Shown: positions 33,491 to 42,634, counted from the stretch's first letter. The stretch is DNA of 64,000 nucleotides from G963708325 sp963708325 (GCA_963708325.1 OY970203.1:2542001-2606000); one strand, 5' to 3'. Notes: a model not told the origin generated them from the letters alone. Numbers and translations are program-made.

Positions 33491-35585
33491 CCGTTCCGCT
33501 TACGCGATCTCGGGCCGGCTCGCCGGACGGCTCGGGACCGATCCGGCAGAAGACTCCGACTACCCGGCTGTCGAACTGCGTGCCGGCGCAGCGACGCAGC
33601 TCGGCGAGCGCATCCCGATGGGACTTGACCCGGTCGTAGGCCCGCTCGCTGGTCATCGCGTTGTAGGCGTCGCAGACCGCGATGACGCGGGCGGGGAGGG
33701 GGATGTCCTCGCCGGCGAGGCCGTCGGGGTATCCGCGTCCGTCGATCCGCTCATGGGTGGAGCGCACGACCTTGCCGATCGGCCTCAGGGCCGGCACCGA
33801 GTTGAGGATCCGCTCGCCGATCACCGTGTGGCGGCGCATGATCTCCCACTCCTCGGCCGACAGCGGGCCGGGCTTGTGGAGGATCGCGTCGGGGGTGGCC
33901 ATCTTGCCGATGTCGTGCAGCTCGGCGGCGCGGGTGAGGACGTCGAGCTCCTCGTTGCCGAGCCTCAGCTCGGCGCCCACCTCGCGCGCCAGCCGCGCCA
34001 CCGCGTGAAGGTGGGCATCGAGCCCCGGCTCGCGCTCCTGGAGGACGCGAAGCAGGACGACGCGAGCCTCCCGGATCACCGACCCGGCGCGACCGTGCTT
34101 GCGGCTGTACATCCGCTGGTCGGCAACCTGGAGGGCCTGTGCGACCGTGTCCACCTCGTTGCCGAGGACGACCGCTCCGTAGGAGGGGCGCACCGCGAAG
34201 CCGCTTCCGCTCTCCGAGAGCGCCTCGCAGGCGCCGGCGAGAATCGCCTCCGCCTTCAGCCGGTCGCTCTTCACGATCGCGCAGAACTCGTCGCCGCCCA
34301 TCCGGTAGGCGCTGCCATGCGGCTCCACGGCGCCTCGGAGGTTGTGCGCGAGGCGGACGAGCAGGGCGTCGCCGGCCGGATGCCCGAATGCGTCGTTGTA
34401 GCTCTTGAAGCCGTCCAGGTCGAAGAGAAGGAAGCTGCATTCGCCGCCCTCGGCGACCTCGTCGAGGGCGCGCTCGAGCGCCCTCATCAGCATGCGGCGG
34501 TTGCCGAGCCCGGTGAGGCCGTCGGTGAGGGCGTCCCGCTGGCGCGCCTCGAGAAGGTCGCGGTTCTCCCGGAAGGCGATCGCGGTGCGCAGCCCGACCA
34601 ATGCAAGCGTGGCGGTGGCGAGCACGATCGCGACGACATTGACGTGCGCGAATGCGGCGAAGACGAGCAGGCCGAGCGCCAGGAAGGCGAAGGCCAGCGG
34701 CGCCGCGACGCGGCGAACGTCGTCGGCATGGCGACGGACCGCCGGCCGGATCGGGTACCAGGCCGCGAGCCCGAGCAGAAGCACCGAGCTGACGTACAGC
34801 GTGTCCACCAGGCTGCCGCGGTGAAACGTCCCCGCCGCGCTCGCCTGCACCAGGGCGATGTTGCCCATCGTGTTGACGAGGATCCCGGCGCACATCAACC
34901 CCCAGCAGGGACCGGGCCGCCATCCCGTCAAGGCGATCGTGACGACGACGAAGGCGAGGATCCCCAGGTCGGCGAGCAGGAAGAGCGCCGGCGGCGTCGG
35001 CTGCTGGACGCCCACCGAGTGCCCGGCGCCGACCCCGAAGAGCAGGCTGGCGGCGACGGCGGCGATCGCCAGGCCGCCGATCAGCCCGTCCAGGGCGAGG
35101 CCCTTGTGGAATCCGTCGATCCGGTCGCGGCTCAGCAGCACCAGCGTTATCGACGCCAGCCCGAAGCTGACGAGCAGCAGCCCCTGGGTCTGGAGCGGAT
35201 AGGAAGCGCCCGGATCCGGCTCGAGCACCCGGTACGAGATCTCCGCCGCCGCCCACAGCGTCACCCCGGCCGCGGCGATCGCCCAGGCCCTCGCGTTTCC
35301 CCCGTCGCGCCGCTCCCGGGCGGCCCGCAGGGCGCAGGCAAGCGCGGCGAGGCCGAAGAGGGAGCAGTACAGCCAGTCGGCAACCGGCCGATCCAGCTGC
35401 GGGTTCCGGAAGAGGCTGGCGTGTGCCGCGTGGACGAGGACCCCTGTCGCGGCGACTGCGAGAAAGGCGCACGCCGAAAGCCGGAGGCGCTGGGAAGGCC
35501 AGGGCGCTCTGCTTGTCAGCTGCGTCGCATCCACGCCGTCGGTGATCGCCACGCCAAGGGGCTGCTTGGCCGACCCTGTCCTCAT
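33423..35585 (-). CDS. Membrane GGDEF plus HD-GYP c-di-GMP enzyme
   Basis: About 720 residues: an N-terminal region of about ten membrane helices (residues about 35-340), a GGDEF domain (RMGGDEF intact, no RxxD inhibitory site in front), then an HD-GYP domain with ELHDIGK, HTVIGERIL, and HERIDGRGYPDGLAGEDIPL. Both synthesis and hydrolysis of c-di-GMP could occur, as in bifunctional enzymes. ATG 35585 is used; a GTG at 35594 is as good. The last 22 or so residues are encoded inside the 3' end of the opposite monooxygenase gene and are low-complexity. Confidence 0.9.
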   Translation of the reverse strand: MRTGSAKQPLGVAITDGVDATQLTSRAPWPSQRLRLSACAFLAVAATGVLVHAAHASLFRNPQLDRPVADWLYCSLFGLAALACALRAARERRDGGNARAWAIAAAGVTLWAAAEISYRVLEPDPGASYPLQTQGLLLVSFGLASITLVLLSRDRIDGFHKGLALDGLIGGLAIAAVAASLLFGVGAGHSVGVQQPTPPALFLLADLGILAFVVVTIALTGWRPGPCWGLMCAGILVNTMGNIALVQASAAGTFHRGSLVDTLYVSSVLLLGLAAWYPIRPAVRRHADDVRRVAAPLAFAFLALGLLVFAAFAHVNVVAIVLATATLALVGLRTAIAFRENRDLLEARQRDALTDGLTGLGNRRMLMRALERALDEVAEGGECSFLLFDLDGFKSYNDAFGHPAGDALLVRLAHNLRGAVEPHGSAYRMGGDEFCAIVKSDRLKAEAILAGACEALSESGSGFAVRPSYGAVVLGNEVDTVAQALQVADQRMYSRKHGRAGSVIREARVVLLRVLQEREPGLDAHLHAVARLAREVGAELRLGNEELDVLTRAAELHDIGKMATPDAILHKPGPLSAEEWEIMRRHTVIGERILNSVPALRPIGKVVRSTHERIDGRGYPDGLAGEDIPLPARVIAVCDAYNAMTSERAYDRVKSHRDALAELRRCAGTQFDSRVVGVFCRIGPEPSGEPARDRVSGTARPSAAGSRPDRSGGFGATARS

Positions 35586-35759
35586 CGACCGCACCAGGAT
35601 CCGGCTTGAGCAGGCGGGATGCAGGCGCTCCGGCGTTCCTTGGGACCGGCGGCGAGACCGAATATGTTGCCCCCAGACGGACTCCAGCCGCGGGCTACGA
35701 GGGCGTCAGGATCGATGACGGCCGCTGATGATATGCGGGGTCACTAGGCTTGCGGGTCG

Positions 35760-36872
35760 ATGCGAGGGCTCGGGCGCTCCAGCGGCAATGCGGCCTCCGC
35801 CTCCCCGGTCTCGGTCGGCCTGATCGGCTGCGGCCGGGTCGCGATGCGCTGGCACATCCCGGCGCTGGCGGCGCTTCCCGAGGCCCGCCTGGCGGCGGTC
35901 GCCGACCTCGACCCCGACCGCCTCGCAGCCGCCGCTCGCCACGGCGCCGAGGCCCACCGCGACCCCGAGGCGCTGATCGCCGACGCGGCGATCGAGGCGG
36001 TGGCGATCTGCGTGCCGGCGCCCTCGCACGCCAACGTTGCCGCCGCCGCCCTCGACGCCGGCAAGCACGTGCTGGTCGAGAAGCCGCTGGCGCTCTCGCT
36101 GGCCGACTGCGACCGGATCGCCGAGGCCGCCGCGCGCGCCGGCACGGTCGCCACGGTCGGCTTCAACCTGCGCCACCACCGGCTCGTGCAGCGCGCCCGC
36201 GATGCCGTCCGGGACGGCATCGTCGGCGAGGTTGCTGTGATGCAGACGACGATTAGCGGCAACGATGCCAACGCCCCGGCGTGGATCCGCAGCCAGGAGC
36301 TCGGCGGAGGGGTGATGATCGAGAAGGGCGTCCACCACTACGACCTGTGGCGCCACCTGCTCGGGGCGGAGGTCGAGCAGGTCTCGGCGGTGTCGCAATC
36401 GGGCTGGACGGACGACCACACCGCCGCCGTGTCGGCGCGAATGAGCAACGGCGCCGTCGCCTGCACCGCGCTCAGCGAGTCCTCGCGCGCGAGCAACGGG
36501 GTCCACCTCCTCGGCGGCCGGGCGCGCATGGACCTCTCGCTCTACGAGTTCGATGGCTTCTCGATCTCCGCTACGGGGACGTTTCCGGGCGACCCCCGCG
36601 CTCGCCTCCGCGGCCTGGCCCGGGCCGCGCGCGAGCTGCCTGGGGCGCTGCGTCCGGCCAGGCGCGGGGGCGACTTCGCCGGCTCGTATCGCGGCGAGTG
36701 GCGCGCCTTCTGCGAGTCCGTCCGCGGCGGTCCGCCGCCGCAGTGCAGCCTCGACGACGGCCGCCGCGCCGTTGCGGTTGCGCTCGCCGCGGTCGCCTCC
36801 GCCCGCCGCGGCGAGCCGGTGGCGGTCGCCGATGCCGGCCCCGACCTCGCGACCGCCGCGGGGGCCACGTGA
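35760..36872 (+). CDS. Gfo/Idh/MocA-family sugar oxidoreductase
   Basis: 370 residues. N-terminal NAD(P)-binding fold VGLIGCGRVAMRWHIPAL (about 18-35), ICVPAPSHANVAA, catalytic-site EKPLALS (about 108-114), and a C-terminal alpha/beta domain with GGGVMIEKGVHHYDLWRHLLG. These enzymes oxidise or epimerise sugars or nucleotide-sugars. As first gene of the glycosyltransferase cluster (GTGA overlap with the next), it probably prepares a sugar for a surface glycan. ATG start with no strong ribosome site visible. Confidence 0.9.
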   Translation: MRGLGRSSGNAASASPVSVGLIGCGRVAMRWHIPALAALPEARLAAVADLDPDRLAAAARHGAEAHRDPEALIADAAIEAVAICVPAPSHANVAAAALDAGKHVLVEKPLALSLADCDRIAEAAARAGTVATVGFNLRHHRLVQRARDAVRDGIVGEVAVMQTTISGNDANAPAWIRSQELGGGVMIEKGVHHYDLWRHLLGAEVEQVSAVSQSGWTDDHTAAVSARMSNGAVACTALSESSRASNGVHLLGGRARMDLSLYEFDGFSISATGTFPGDPRARLRGLARAARELPGALRPARRGGDFAGSYRGEWRAFCESVRGGPPPQCSLDDGRRAVAVALAAVASARRGEPVAVADAGPDLATAAGAT

Positions 36873-37753
36873 GCGGCTCCCTTCCCTCCTTCTCGGTCGT
36901 CGTCCCGACCTACCGGCGCCCGGCTCAGCTCGCGGGTTGCCTCGCGGCGCTCGCCGCAGTCGACTACCCGGGCGACCGGCTCGAGGTGATCGTCGTCGAC
37001 GACGGCGGCGAGACGCCCGCGTCCAGTCTCGGCGCCGCCCGCGACGCCCTGAACTTGACGCTTCGGCGCACCCCCAACCAGGGGCCGGCGGCGGCCCGCA
37101 ACGTCGGCGCGCGCGCGTCCCGGCACGAGTTCCTCGCCTTCACCGACGACGACTGCTGGCCAGACCGCCGCTGGCTCCGCGCCCTCGCCAGGCGCGTGAC
37201 CGAGGAACCCCGCCGCGCCGTCGGCGGCCGCACGGTCAACGCGGTGCGGGGAAGCGCCTGCGCCGAGGCCAGCCAGTTCATCGTCGACTGCGTCTATGCC
37301 TTCTACAACGCCGACCCGGACCGGCCCCGGTTTCTGATCTCGAACAACATGGCCGTCTCGAGCGACGTGTTCGGCGAGGTCGGCGGGTTCGATCCCGAGT
37401 TCCGCACCTCCGAGGACCGGGAGTTCTGCGATCGCCTCCTCCTCGGCGCGCACGGAATGACCTACGCGAGCGATGCGATCGTCCGCCACAGCCACGAGCT
37501 CGGAATCGCGGACTTCTGGCGCCAGCACTTCGGCTACGGGAGGGGCGCCTGGCGCTTTCACCGCGAGCGGGCGCGGCGAGGCTCCGGGTGCCTCCGAAAC
37601 GAGATCGGGTTCTACGCGACGGTCCCGAAGCTCGCGCGCCTCAGGCTGAGGAGAATGCCCCCGGCCGCGGCGATGCGGCTGCTTGCCCTGCTCGCCGTGT
37701 GGCAGGCGGCCAACGCCGCCGGCTTCGCGCTGGAGGGCGCGACGTGGCGGTGA
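36869..37753 (+). CDS. Family 2 glycosyltransferase
   Basis: 294 residues with a GT-A fold: FSVVVPTYRRPAQLAGCLAALAAVDYPGDRLEVIVVDDGG at the N-terminus, acidic metal site FTDDDCWPD, and SNNMAVSSDVFGEVGGFDPEF, followed by the second acidic element SEDREFCDRL. GTG start within the stop of the upstream gene. It transfers a nucleotide-activated sugar, likely to a membrane-anchored lipid or polysaccharide. A C-terminal hydrophobic stretch (AAAMRLLALLAVWQAANAAGFAL) may tie it to the membrane. Confidence 0.92.
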   Translation: MSGSLPSFSVVVPTYRRPAQLAGCLAALAAVDYPGDRLEVIVVDDGGETPASSLGAARDALNLTLRRTPNQGPAAARNVGARASRHEFLAFTDDDCWPDRRWLRALARRVTEEPRRAVGGRTVNAVRGSACAEASQFIVDCVYAFYNADPDRPRFLISNNMAVSSDVFGEVGGFDPEFRTSEDREFCDRLLLGAHGMTYASDAIVRHSHELGIADFWRQHFGYGRGAWRFHRERARRGSGCLRNEIGFYATVPKLARLRLRRMPPAAAMRLLALLAVWQAANAAGFALEGATWR

Positions 37754-38706
37754 CCCCGGACCTCTCGGTCGTCGTGGTCGGCGACGCCGCCGAGGTGCTG
37801 CGGCGGTTGCTTCGCGCGCTCGACGCCCAGACCGCGAAGGGCCGGATGGAGGTCGTCGTGGTCGCGCCGGCCGCCGCGCATCGCGCGATCGACGCGGCGA
37901 TGCCGAGCGGCCTGGCCGGGTGGCGGCTCCTCGACCGGACCCCTTTGGACAGGATCCCGGCGGCGAAGGCCGAGGGCGTCAGGGCCGCCGCCGCCGAGGT
38001 CGTCGCGTTCACCGAGACCCACGCGTTTCCCAACCGGGGGTGGGCCGAGGCGCTGATCGGCGCGCACGCGCGCGAGGGCTGCGTCGCGGTCGGCCCGGCG
38101 CTCGTCAACGCCAATCCGAGCCCGCTCTCCTGGGCGAACATGTTCGTCGACTACGGGCCGTTCCTGGCGGACGGCCGTGGCGATGCCTGGGCGGTGGCGG
38201 ACCTGCCCGGCCACAACTCCTCGTATCGTCGCGAGCAGCTGCTCGGCTACGGCGGCGACCTGGAGAGGCTGCTCGCCTTCGAGACCGCCCTCCACGACGA
38301 CCTCCGCCGTCGCGGCCGGCGGATGGTGGTCGAGCCGGCGGCACGGATTGCCCACGTCAACGTGACCGGGATGAGCTCGTGGCTGCCCGAGCGCTGGCAC
38401 GCGGGGCGGATCTACGCGGGGGCGCGCTCGCGGCACTGGCCGCGAGGCCGGCGGCTTCTCTACACGCTGGGCGTCCCCCTGATCCCGCTCGTGCGAACGA
38501 GGCGCGCCGTGCGCGACGCCCGCCGTGCGGGCCACGGCGCCGTCCTCGGGCGGGCGCTTCCCTTCATCGTGATCGGGCTCGCGGTGCAGTCCGCCGGCGA
38601 GGCATTGGGGTACGCACGGGGGCCCGGATCGATGGCTCAACTGGTTGACATGGAGCTGCACCGGTTCGACTACCTGGCCGCCGACGATCCCCAGCGCCCA
38701 CGTTGA
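37750..38706 (+). CDS. Family 2-like glycosyltransferase, divergent
   Basis: 318 residues. The N-terminus LSVVVVGDAAEVLRRLLRALDAQT and VAFTETHAFPNRGWAEALI match GT2, but the metal-binding DxD is replaced by TETH, an unusual acid pattern, so activity is less certain. Later GHNSSYRREQLLGYGG and LHDDLRRRGRRMVVEPAARIAHVNVT follow the family order. GTG 37750 (GTGA overlap) fits the operon habit; GTG 37744 is an alternative. A C-terminal hydrophobic helix (ALPFIVIGLAVQSAGEALGY) may anchor it. Confidence 0.82.
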   Translation: MTPDLSVVVVGDAAEVLRRLLRALDAQTAKGRMEVVVVAPAAAHRAIDAAMPSGLAGWRLLDRTPLDRIPAAKAEGVRAAAAEVVAFTETHAFPNRGWAEALIGAHAREGCVAVGPALVNANPSPLSWANMFVDYGPFLADGRGDAWAVADLPGHNSSYRREQLLGYGGDLERLLAFETALHDDLRRRGRRMVVEPAARIAHVNVTGMSSWLPERWHAGRIYAGARSRHWPRGRRLLYTLGVPLIPLVRTRRAVRDARRAGHGAVLGRALPFIVIGLAVQSAGEALGYARGPGSMAQLVDMELHRFDYLAADDPQRPR

Positions 38707-39863
38707 GCCGAAGGCTCAAGGTCGTCGTCCTGCCTGCCTGGTACCCGACGCCGGAGCGACCCGCATGGGGCATATACGTGAAGGATCACGTGCGCGCCGC
38801 GGCGCTGGAGCACGACGTGGTGGTCGTGTCTGACGGCGGGCCTCGGGATTCGCTCGGCCTGTTCGCCCTCGATGACGCGGTCGAGGACGGCATCCGCACC
38901 CTGCGCGTCTTCCATCGCAGATCGCGCGCTCGAAAGGTGATCGCGCTCGCCTATCTGCTTGGCGTGAGCGAGGCGCTCATCCGGTTGAGGCGGGAGGGCT
39001 TCCGGCCCGACCTCATCCACGCTCACGTTCACCAGGTGGGCTGGGCCGCCGTGACCGTCGGAGCCGCTCTGCGCAGGCCCGTGGTGATCAGCGAGCACTC
39101 CACGGAGTTCCCGCGCGACTTGCTCGATCGCGGTAAGCGCGTTCGCGCCAGGTTGGCCTTCCGAGCGGCCGACTATGTGTGCCCGGTGAGCGAGAGCCTG
39201 CGGAGCAGCATCGAGCAGCACGGCATCTCGGCGCGCTTCCGCGTCGTGTCGAACACGGTTGATACGTCGCTCTTCTTTCCCGCCACGGGGGGGTCGCCGG
39301 GCGGCGGGCGTCACCGCATGCTCCTGGTGGCGCAGATGACGCCGATCAAAGGAGTGCCTTACCTGCTCAGGAGCCTTGCCAAGCTGGCCGAGTCCCGCCG
39401 TGACTTCGTGCTCGACGTGGTCGGCGAGGGCCCCCGCCGATCCGATTACCACGCGCTGGCGCACCGGCTCGGGATCGCCGACCTGGTCGCGTTCCACGGT
39501 CTGCAGCCCAAGGAGAGGATCGCGGAGCTGATGCGAGAGTCGAGCTTCTTCGTCCTTCCGAGCCTCTGCGAGAACCAGCCGGTCGTGCTGATCGAATCGA
39601 TGACATCCGGGCTTCCGGTCGTGGCAACCGACGTCGGCGGGGTCCCCGAGATCGTCGATGACGCCTTCGGGATGCTGGTGCCCCCCGCCGATTCGGACGC
39701 GCTGGGTGAAGCGATCGAGCAGATGCTCGAGCACCACGCCGACTATCCGTCCGAAGCGCTGGCCGCCGCGGCCCGGGAGCGCTTCTCCCACGAGGTGATC
39801 GGTGCTCGCTGGACCGAGGTCTACGACGATGCCATCGCCGCCCACTCCGCGTCAGGAACGTGA
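38703..39863 (+). CDS. Family 4 glycosyltransferase
   Basis: 386 residues with a GT-B fold: VVVLPAWYPTPERPAWGIYVKDH, DLIHAHVHQVGWAA, VISEHSTEFPRDL at the N-terminal half; donor site SSFFVLPSLCENQPVVLIESMTSGLPVVATDVGGVPEIV at the C-terminal half, including the E-x7-E element. TTG start overlapping the upstream stop (TTGA). It likely adds a hexose in the same glycan pathway. Its stop overlaps a GTG that begins a truncated GT2 gene. Confidence 0.92.
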   Translation: MSRRLKVVVLPAWYPTPERPAWGIYVKDHVRAAALEHDVVVVSDGGPRDSLGLFALDDAVEDGIRTLRVFHRRSRARKVIALAYLLGVSEALIRLRREGFRPDLIHAHVHQVGWAAVTVGAALRRPVVISEHSTEFPRDLLDRGKRVRARLAFRAADYVCPVSESLRSSIEQHGISARFRVVSNTVDTSLFFPATGGSPGGGRHRMLLVAQMTPIKGVPYLLRSLAKLAESRRDFVLDVVGEGPRRSDYHALAHRLGIADLVAFHGLQPKERIAELMRESSFFVLPSLCENQPVVLIESMTSGLPVVATDVGGVPEIVDDAFGMLVPPADSDALGEAIEQMLEHHADYPSEALAAAARERFSHEVIGARWTEVYDDAIAAHSASGT

Positions 39864-39898
39864 ACGCGACCGCGCCGACCTTCTCGATCGTCGTCCCT
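39860..39898 (+). pseudogene. N-terminal stub of a lost GT2 glycosyltransferase
   Basis: A GTG that overlaps the GT4 stop (GTGA) opens MNATAPTFSIVVPTR, the exact kind of N-terminus that starts GT2 enzymes. After about 13 codons homology stops and the sequence becomes the end of the opposite-strand sulfotransferase gene (its stop is at 39897-39899). The frame continues only as antisense of that gene. This marks a rearrangement breakpoint within the glycan cluster. Confidence 0.65.
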
Positions 39899-40826
39899 AC
39901 GCGGGTCGCGCCCACCTCACCGGACCGTACGCGTAGCGACGCATCAGAGGAAGCGCCGGGATCGTCGCCAGCGCAACCGATGGCCGATCCATCTCCGAGA
40001 CCCACCTCTGGTCGGAACGGATCTCCAGCCCCCCGACGTGAAAGCGAGATGGGTTGCCGGCGGGGATGTGGGACGGTCCGATCCGCACGGCGCACTCGCC
40101 CTCGAAGTCGATTCTCGCCTGCGGCTCTCCCACGAGCGCGCACAGCGACCGGACGGTGGCGCGAGGCCGCGCGGCGAAGTCCTCGTACCTGATCCGCAGG
40201 TAGCGAGCACCCATCCGGGGCCTCACCAGCGCCTCGATCGCGGCGTTGCGCTGCAGCCAGCGGGACGAGCTGCGAAGCGGGCTCATCGTCGGCAGACTGT
40301 CCTGCGGAGTGGGGGTCGGCTTGGGGCGGAGCCAGGAAAACGCGTTGCCCCGGGGGTCGCGCACCAGGTGGACGACGTAGAGCTCCGCGCCGGTGAGCGT
40401 TGCGGCCAGGCACGCCTCCGAGGACGTCTTGGACGAATCCACCAGGACTCGCGCCCCCGTCCTCGCGGCGATCGCCGCGTAAAGCGCGTCCAACACCCTT
40501 GCGTAGCGACCCAGGGACGAGCGGGCCGCGTCGGCTCGGTGGGCGAGGGCCAGCGCGGCAAGGCGGCGCGCCCGCCCGTGGAGTGCACGCTGTCGCAGCG
40601 GCCACACGTCGTTGAGGCCGATGCCCGGATCGGCAGCGACCGCCTCCTCCAGGATCGGCCTCCACAGCTCGCAGTCGAACACCGGCCTGCCGCAGCTGCA
40701 ATCGAAGTTCTTCCACGCGAGCCTCAGCTCCCCGCAGGAGAACCAGCCGTCAATCTGCCCAAGCACCTGGTCGAGAACGGTGCTGCCACTTCGCGACCAG
40801 CCGGCGATGTAGAGCACCTTGGTCAC
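39897..40826 (-). CDS. PAPS-dependent sulfotransferase
   Basis: 309 residues. The 5'-phosphosulfate loop is near the N-terminus (IAGWSRSGSTVLDQVLGQ), and the 3'-phosphate site is about residues 145-160 (LVDSSKTSSEA ... LVRDPRGNAFSWL). These are typical of P-loop sulfotransferases acting on carbohydrates or glycolipids. GTG start. Its location beside glycosyltransferases suggests a sulfated surface glycan. It runs opposite to the cluster and abuts a truncated GT2 gene. Confidence 0.85.
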   Translation of the reverse strand: MTKVLYIAGWSRSGSTVLDQVLGQIDGWFSCGELRLAWKNFDCSCGRPVFDCELWRPILEEAVAADPGIGLNDVWPLRQRALHGRARRLAALALAHRADAARSSLGRYARVLDALYAAIAARTGARVLVDSSKTSSEACLAATLTGAELYVVHLVRDPRGNAFSWLRPKPTPTPQDSLPTMSPLRSSSRWLQRNAAIEALVRPRMGARYLRIRYEDFAARPRATVRSLCALVGEPQARIDFEGECAVRIGPSHIPAGNPSRFHVGGLEIRSDQRWVSEMDRPSVALATIPALPLMRRYAYGPVRWARPA

Positions 40827-41184
40827 GGCTCAGCAGGGGCGCGGACGTTCAGCTCGCTCCCCAGTGACGATCGTGAAACGCCCGTCGAGCCGCCTACAAG
40901 CCTCTGGCACCGCGGGGAACCTACCGTCATCGCTGCAATGCCACCGCTCTCGCTGCCGGCTGCTCGCTCGAGTCGCTCGTTGCTCGGCCGTTCCCGTGGT
41001 GCCTTGCCCATCGGCCCGAGTTCAGCGGCGAGGTGGAGCCTCGCCGACTGCTCATCCGAGCAGGTGGATTCGGGGTGTCCGGCGCGAAGCTCCGCGAGCA
41101 CAAACCCCAATAATGGGGATGTACGGGCGGCGGGGGTCCAAATAGGGTCGACCCGTCCCCGGTCTCGTCCCCAGGGAGGTTCCG
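40827..41184. other. 358-bp gap between sulfotransferase and RTX-like gene
   Basis: No convincing gene is seen. A minus-strand frame ends with TGA overlapping the sulfotransferase GTG but is low-complexity and crosses into the opposite gene. The right part holds a small inverted repeat CCCCAATAATGGGG (about 41104-41117) and a ribosome site GGGAGG before the next ATG, so promoters for both genes are likely here. Confidence 0.5.
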
Positions 41185-42369
41185 ATGTCACGCAAGCCGA
41201 TGCGGCCTGCGCTGCTGCCCCGTTACCTGCATCGAGCGTCGTTGCCGGCCGCCCTGGCCTTCGCGTGGATGCTTGCCACAGCGGTGCCCGCGCTCGCCGG
41301 AGAAGCGAAGGTCGAAAGCGGAGTCCTGAGTTATGTCGCCGCTCAGGATGAGACAAATGACGTGGTCATCGCGGGTCCGACTTCAGAGGACCCAGACCAT
41401 TTCCAGGTCGCCGAATACGGGGAGAGCTGGGAGGGCGACTACCGGCCGATCAGCGCCGGGTCGGACTGCCAGCTTGGTGAGAGCGAAGGCGAAGTTCTGT
41501 GCGCCACCACCGGCGTCTCGAAAATCGAGCTTCGTCTTGGCAACGATGCCGACAGCGGCAGCGTCGGGGGCGGCTCGCTCGCTGGAATCACCGATGTTCA
41601 GGTGTTTGGCGGAACGGGGTCCGACGACATATCAGCGGACGGGGTCACCGGAGGGACGACGGTCAAGCTGTTCGGCGAAGACCAGGGCGACTCTCTCGTA
41701 GGAAGCAGCCTTGCCGATGAGCTTTACGGAGGAGGCGGTCCCGACAACCTGAGAGGCGCCGGCGGCGGCGACCGCCTGTTCGGCGGCGCAGGCAACGACC
41801 TGCTCGGCAACGACCGGTACTTCTGGGGCCTTGGGGATCCAGGGCCAGACGTGATGTCCGGAGGCCCCGGTATCGACCGAGCGGACTATTCCCACCGGCG
41901 AACGCAGACGATCACGGCGACGCTTGACAACATCGCCAATGACGGGGTCGCCAACGAAGGCGACAACATCAAGCCGGGGACCGAGAACATCTACGGGGGC
42001 CAGGGTACGAGCCGCCTGACCGGGGATTCCGGCCCGAACCTGCTCAGCGCCGATGGCACGGGCACATTGCGCGGCGCGGGAGGTAACGACCGGCTCGGCG
42101 GCGGGGATGCGTTTTGGGGCGGAAGCCATTCGTTTAGGGGAAAGCTCTATGGAGGGAGCGGCAAGGACGTTCTCCAGGCGGGCGACGGCGGTGGCAGCCT
42201 GCTGTCCGGCGGCGGCCAAGACGACAGGCTTTTTGCCTACCAGAAGTGCCAAGGCAAGGACACGGTGCAGGGCGGTACCGGCTTCGACACGGCCCAGCTG
42301 AACTACAACGACGTCTTCAGCGGCGTCGAGCGACGCAGTTACCCCAACCTGGCGTGCAGCGGGGTTTGA
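41185..42369 (+). CDS. Secreted protein with RTX-like Gly/Asp repeats
   Basis: 394 residues. Signal peptide ends near ATAVPALA|GE. The mature part has several calcium-type nonapeptide-like repeats (VFGGTGSDDIS, LYGGGGPDNLRGAGGGDRLFGGAGNDLL, LRGAGGNDRLGGG, LYGGSGKDVLQAGDGG, VQGGTGFDTAQ) that would form a beta-roll in the presence of calcium outside the cell. GGGAGG precedes the ATG by 7 nt. No protease or lipase domain is visible. It is probably a surface or extracellular structural protein. A short broken secreted gene overlaps its stop. Confidence 0.85.
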   Translation: MSRKPMRPALLPRYLHRASLPAALAFAWMLATAVPALAGEAKVESGVLSYVAAQDETNDVVIAGPTSEDPDHFQVAEYGESWEGDYRPISAGSDCQLGESEGEVLCATTGVSKIELRLGNDADSGSVGGGSLAGITDVQVFGGTGSDDISADGVTGGTTVKLFGEDQGDSLVGSSLADELYGGGGPDNLRGAGGGDRLFGGAGNDLLGNDRYFWGLGDPGPDVMSGGPGIDRADYSHRRTQTITATLDNIANDGVANEGDNIKPGTENIYGGQGTSRLTGDSGPNLLSADGTGTLRGAGGNDRLGGGDAFWGGSHSFRGKLYGGSGKDVLQAGDGGGSLLSGGGQDDRLFAYQKCQGKDTVQGGTGFDTAQLNYNDVFSGVERRSYPNLACSGV

Positions 42370-42590
42370 GCAGGCCCTCCGCCGCGACCGCGGTCGTCGC
42401 CCTTGCGGTCGCAGGGTCCGCCAGGGGCCGGACAAATTCCTCGCTGATACCCGCACGGATGGAACGAGCGTGTACGGGATCCAGCGGACCCCGACCGCGG
42501 GGACCTACTACACGAAGGCCCCCCAGGGCATCGTCACGAATGTGGGCGCCTGCAGGACGGCGCTATCGAATCGGATCACCCTGCCCTGAC
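42366..42590 (+). pseudogene. Small secreted protein, frameshifted
   Basis: A TTG overlapping the stop of the RTX-like gene (TTGA) opens SRPSAATAVVALAVAGSARG, a plausible signal peptide. From about 42428 the coding sense moves by one frame to PDKFLADTRTDGTSVYGIQR and continues with good codon usage to ITLP and TGA at 42588-42590. One missing base (CCGG for CCCGG) would restore a 74-residue secreted protein. The first island repeat begins 4 nt after the stop. Confidence 0.5.
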
Positions 42591-42593
42591 AGG

Positions 42594-42634
42594 TGCCGGA
42601 GGAGGGACTCGACCCCCGACACGCGGATTATGAT
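42594..42634. other. Attachment-site copy A (tRNA-Met 3' half, one base deleted)
   Basis: 41 bp match the 3' half of the tRNA-Met gene from discriminator to anticodon loop with a single missing A (ACTCGACCCCCG against ACTCGAACCCCCG). Confidence 0.8.

Noticed and set aside
39899..40192. Continuation of the 39860 frame beyond the GT2 stub
   Set aside because: It is the antisense of the sulfotransferase C-terminus and shows no GT2 homology after the first 13 codons.
40823..41356. Minus-strand frame of 177 codons whose stop overlaps the sulfotransferase GTG
   Set aside because: It is low in complexity, crosses into the RTX-like gene on the other strand, has no ribosome site or domain, and the GTGA overlap alone is weak evidence.
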